Positions 44,722 to 47,134 of a DNA stretch of 47,134 bases are shown piece after piece. The stretch is from Cytophagales bacterium (GTDB lineage: Bacteria; Bacteroidota; Bacteroidia; Cytophagales; Cytophagaceae). The notes under the pieces are model-generated. The model was not told the DNA's origin and did not search any database. It was given only the letters and a program-made list of their open reading frames with translations. Every line of letters begins with the position of its first letter. Within the stretch, counting starts at the first letter, position 1. Location of the stretch: assembly GCA_013297765.1 (NCBI GenBank), contig JAAFID010000005.1:1-47134 (forward strand). The letters run 5' to 3'. The position numbers and the translations under genes were made by a program.

Positions 44722-47133
44722 TTATTTTAAAACAATTAACTTTTTACTACAAATCAATTTTTCATTAACATACAAGCTGTAAATATACATCCCATTAATT
44801 AAGTCCGAAACATCTATATTTATATCACCAAAACCCGAAGCACTAGGTAAATCAAACGTTTGAAGAGTATTTTCTTTATACATACCATATAACACTATTC
44901 TAGCAGAACTAGATGGGGGGATACGGTAACTAATTTTTGATTTGTTATTACTTGGATTAGGAGTAACATTTCCTAGGAGAGGCGTTGAAAATAAATCTGA
45001 GTTAAAATACTGTGGAACAATATCTTTATTTTTCAATCTTTGCATATTGCTACTTTTGCAAGTCCAGTCGGAATAGTAATATCCAGGAGACACACCATTT
45101 CCTAACTCACCTATATCATTCGTTCCCACGCCACAAAGTCTACTCTCGCAGAAACGTGTAACCATCGCATGATACTTTCCTACACTAAAAAGTGAGATGT
45201 TTTCAAGATTAATTTTATGAGGAGAATAAATTTTTTCGATGTCGATGTTATTTATACCACCTTTTCCTGCATAATTACTACCCCATGAATAAAGAGAGTT
45301 ATTCTGTTTTGAACAATATACAGTATTTGAATATGCCTCGATGTCCCTCCAATCTGTATCATTATTTACGCGTATTAACACGTTACTAGATTTAATGCTG
45401 GTATCGCCAATACCTAGTTCTCCATTTTCATTTGTACCACATGCCCATAAAGTCCCATTTTCCTTAATTGCATAAGTATTATTGCTACAATTAACTTTAG
45501 CCCAATCATTGTTATTTCCAACTTGGCTGAAGTCTATTGTGTTCAAAGTATTAGTACCTCTTCCTGTATTTCCCCTAAAATCCCAGCCACCAGTCCAAAG
45601 TGTACCGTCTGATTTGATAGCAGCGATATAGCCGTTGCCAGTAGAAAAGGATTTCCATTGAAAACCTGGCCGCAGATTTATTGGCATATCAATATATGGA
45701 ATTGATGTTGTATTAAGTTGGTTGAAAATATTATCACCAAATCCCCATAAAGAACTATCATTTTTGAGTATTAATAAAGTCGATTCCTCTACGCTTATTT
45801 CTTTCCAATCATTATCTTGACCAACTTGTACAGGTATCGAATCCCCTCTCTCTCCAAAATTAAAAGTGCCCGCATTAACGCCCCATCTCCAAAGTGTCCC
45901 ATCTTTTTTTATGGCAGCAGAAACGTAATAACCAGTTCCTATTTCTTTCCAATTATTTTCATTGCCAATTCGTATAGGGATATCACTCCAGTAAATATTT
46001 TCATTCCCTAATTCCCCAAAAAGATTACCTCCCCAACTCCACAAACTGCCATCGGCTTTAATTGCTAGATTATGCCTTCCACCTGAAGAAATTTTCACCC
46101 AATATTTTTCCCTACCTGTGTTCACCTCATAATCAGCCGCACCGCCTCCACAACTGGCATTGATTACTACAGAATATCGGGCAGGAGCGGTAACTCGTAG
46201 CACTGGGCTGGTAGCACCAGCTATGGTATTGCCATTTTTATACCATTGGTAGCGGTACTCATAGCTATTTTCTGCTATGGCAGCAAGGTCTATGTGATTA
46301 ACAGTATTGATTTCACATAATGAATCTTCGGTGGACGATTCTATCGTTACCGTAGGGTTGCCACCAATCTTTATTTCTTTGGTGTCGCTATTGGTGCAGC
46401 CTGTGGTAGGGTGGGTATAGCTATAGGTCAGGGTGTAGGCTCTACCTTGGGTTTTGGCTGTGGGCAAGAACACATCTTGTATTTTAGGGATGAGTGGTGG
46501 GGGCGGTGCTCCCCCACTAGAAAATGATGGTGGACCTGTTGGGTTGTCTGCTATGGTATTCGTCATGATGGTATCTCTCTTATAACCCTCACCAGCCCAA
46601 CTACCGCCCACAGGCGTTGCATTTTTCAATAACAGTTTGGGAATGTAGGTACAGGTGATTTCGTCTATGCCTGCATTGACTATTGGCAATGGGTTGAAAA
46701 ATAAAGTGCGGGTAGCATTGGCATTAGGGCTATTGGTACAGCCGTCTTTGGTAGCAGTGATGGTGTACAGCCCTTTTTGTGATTCGGTAAAGTTGTACAA
46801 TGTTGTGCTAGCCCTGTCTGCTATAAAGCCATTGGGGCCAGTTATTTTGTAAATAGTGCCAGCAATCAAGATGCTGGGGGTTAAAGTAACTGAACTACCT
46901 TCACAGACGGTTTCTCTAGGTTGTGCGGTAAGGTAGGGTGGGGCAGGCGTTGGTTTTACGGTCACTTGTTTTACTATGCTGTTACTACAGCCATTGGCAG
47001 TAGCTGTATAGGTAAGGTATTGTGTGCCTATGGGCGAACTTGCAGGGGTGAAAACACCTGCTGGCGTTACGGCTGTACCAGCCCAAGTGCCGCCTGTAGG
47101 GGTTACTCCGCCAAGGGTATAGGCAGGATTGTT
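44722..47133 (-). CDS. T9SS type A cargo with Ig-like repeats and RCC1 propeller (5' partial)
   Basis: The frame is open to the right edge, so the 5' end is missing; the GTG at 46965 is an internal codon (…SIVKQ-VTVKP). From the N-terminal side there are Ig/SprB-like segments (CSNSIVKQV, TVCEGSSVTL, DEITCTYIPK, ADNPTGPPSF), then seven RCC1-type repeats at about 45080-46110, each with a DG(S/T)LW(S/x)(W/x)G-like core (GSLWSWG, GTLWRWG, SSLWGFG, GTLWTGG, GTLWACG, NSLYSWG, SRLCGVG). That number matches a closed seven-bladed propeller. The type A sorting tail (TPNPSNNKSKISYRI … LICSKKLIVLK) ends it. It is probably an extracellular adhesin or binding protein; the ligand is unknown. Confidence 0.9.
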   Translation of the reverse strand, partial: NNPAYTLGGVTPTGGTWAGTAVTPAGVFTPASSPIGTQYLTYTATANGCSNSIVKQVTVKPTPAPPYLTAQPRETVCEGSSVTLTPSILIAGTIYKITGPNGFIADRASTTLYNFTESQKGLYTITATKDGCTNSPNANATRTLFFNPLPIVNAGIDEITCTYIPKLLLKNATPVGGSWAGEGYKRDTIMTNTIADNPTGPPSFSSGGAPPPPLIPKIQDVFLPTAKTQGRAYTLTYSYTHPTTGCTNSDTKEIKIGGNPTVTIESSTEDSLCEINTVNHIDLAAIAENSYEYRYQWYKNGNTIAGATSPVLRVTAPARYSVVINASCGGGAADYEVNTGREKYWVKISSGGRHNLAIKADGSLWSWGGNLFGELGNENIYWSDIPIRIGNENNWKEIGTGYYVSAAIKKDGTLWRWGVNAGTFNFGERGDSIPVQVGQDNDWKEISVEESTLLILKNDSSLWGFGDNIFNQLNTTSIPYIDMPINLRPGFQWKSFSTGNGYIAAIKSDGTLWTGGWDFRGNTGRGTNTLNTIDFSQVGNNNDWAKVNCSNNTYAIKENGTLWACGTNENGELGIGDTSIKSSNVLIRVNNDTDWRDIEAYSNTVYCSKQNNSLYSWGSNYAGKGGINNIDIEKIYSPHKINLENISLFSVGKYHAMVTRFCESRLCGVGTNDIGELGNGVSPGYYYSDWTCKSSNMQRLKNKDIVPQYFNSDLFSTPLLGNVTPNPSNNKSKISYRIPPSSSARIVLYGMYKENTLQTFDLPSASGFGDINIDVSDLINGMYIYSLYVNEKLICSKKLIVLK

Positions 47134-47134
47134 G

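Noticed and set aside
1-47134. tRNA, rRNA, CRISPR array, toxin-antitoxin or defence system
   Set aside because: No tRNA-like arm sets, rRNA-like sequence, spaced repeat arrays or known defence or toxin domains were recognised on either strand by eye; tRNAscan/Infernal would settle the RNA question.

Overview
This AT-rich window comes from a member of the Bacteroidota. The type IX secretion (T9SS) signatures are decisive: one gliding-motility-type (type B) C-terminal domain, three type A sorting tails, a PorP/SprF protein and a PorE-like OmpA protein. TAnnTTTG-type promoter elements and weak Shine-Dalgarno sites fit as well. I cannot place it below phylum from sequence alone. I see no rRNA, tRNA, CRISPR, prophage or intact insertion sequence.

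Layout. 2-9157 (+): the 3' part of a giant secreted NHL/SprB-repeat adhesin (its 5' end lies outside the window), then a PorP/SprF protein and a PorE-like OmpA protein carrying three LysM domains, the usual adhesin-plus-outer-membrane-partner set. 9230-16230 (-): a histidine phosphatase, a BspA-type leucine-rich-repeat T9SS cargo gene, and a MacAB-like exporter operon (ATPase, two paralogous permeases, HlyD adaptor). The BspA gene lies between two copies of the 3' end of the hlyD gene. 16261-18101 (-): two tiny ORFs, an omega-amidase-like hydrolase and peptide deformylase. 18273-22001 (+): a soluble sensor kinase with GAF and five tandem PAS repeats. 22065-26444 (-): GNAT acetyltransferase, a pRiA4b-ORF3-like protein, a FucP-type sugar transporter, a 55-residue ORF with its own terminator, smpB and tsaD. 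26457-34756 (+): TamB, a photolyase, an HMCES/YedK protein and an outer-membrane barrel with a lysine-rich repeated tail. 35139-36632 (+): an MlaE/MlaF pair without an MCE protein. 36643-40867 (-): NlpC/P60 peptidase, TspO, sigma-54 and a three-gene YtxH/holin-like envelope cluster. 40990-43821 (+): a complete MlaE-MlaF-MlaD lipid transporter plus a 160-residue unknown. 43838-47133 (-): two T9SS type A cargo proteins; the larger has a seven-repeat RCC1 propeller and runs off the right edge.

The common theme is the cell envelope: T9SS surface proteins, two Mla-type permease systems, TamB, a tripartite-type exporter and peptidoglycan-linked proteins, among translation housekeeping genes (def, smpB, tsaD). 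No wholly new system is evident. The strongest unexplained structures are the BspA gene bounded by direct repeats of an hlyD tail, the two heptamer arrays that exactly fill the edges of a permease-permease intergenic region, and several small ORFs likely to be missed by standard annotation.
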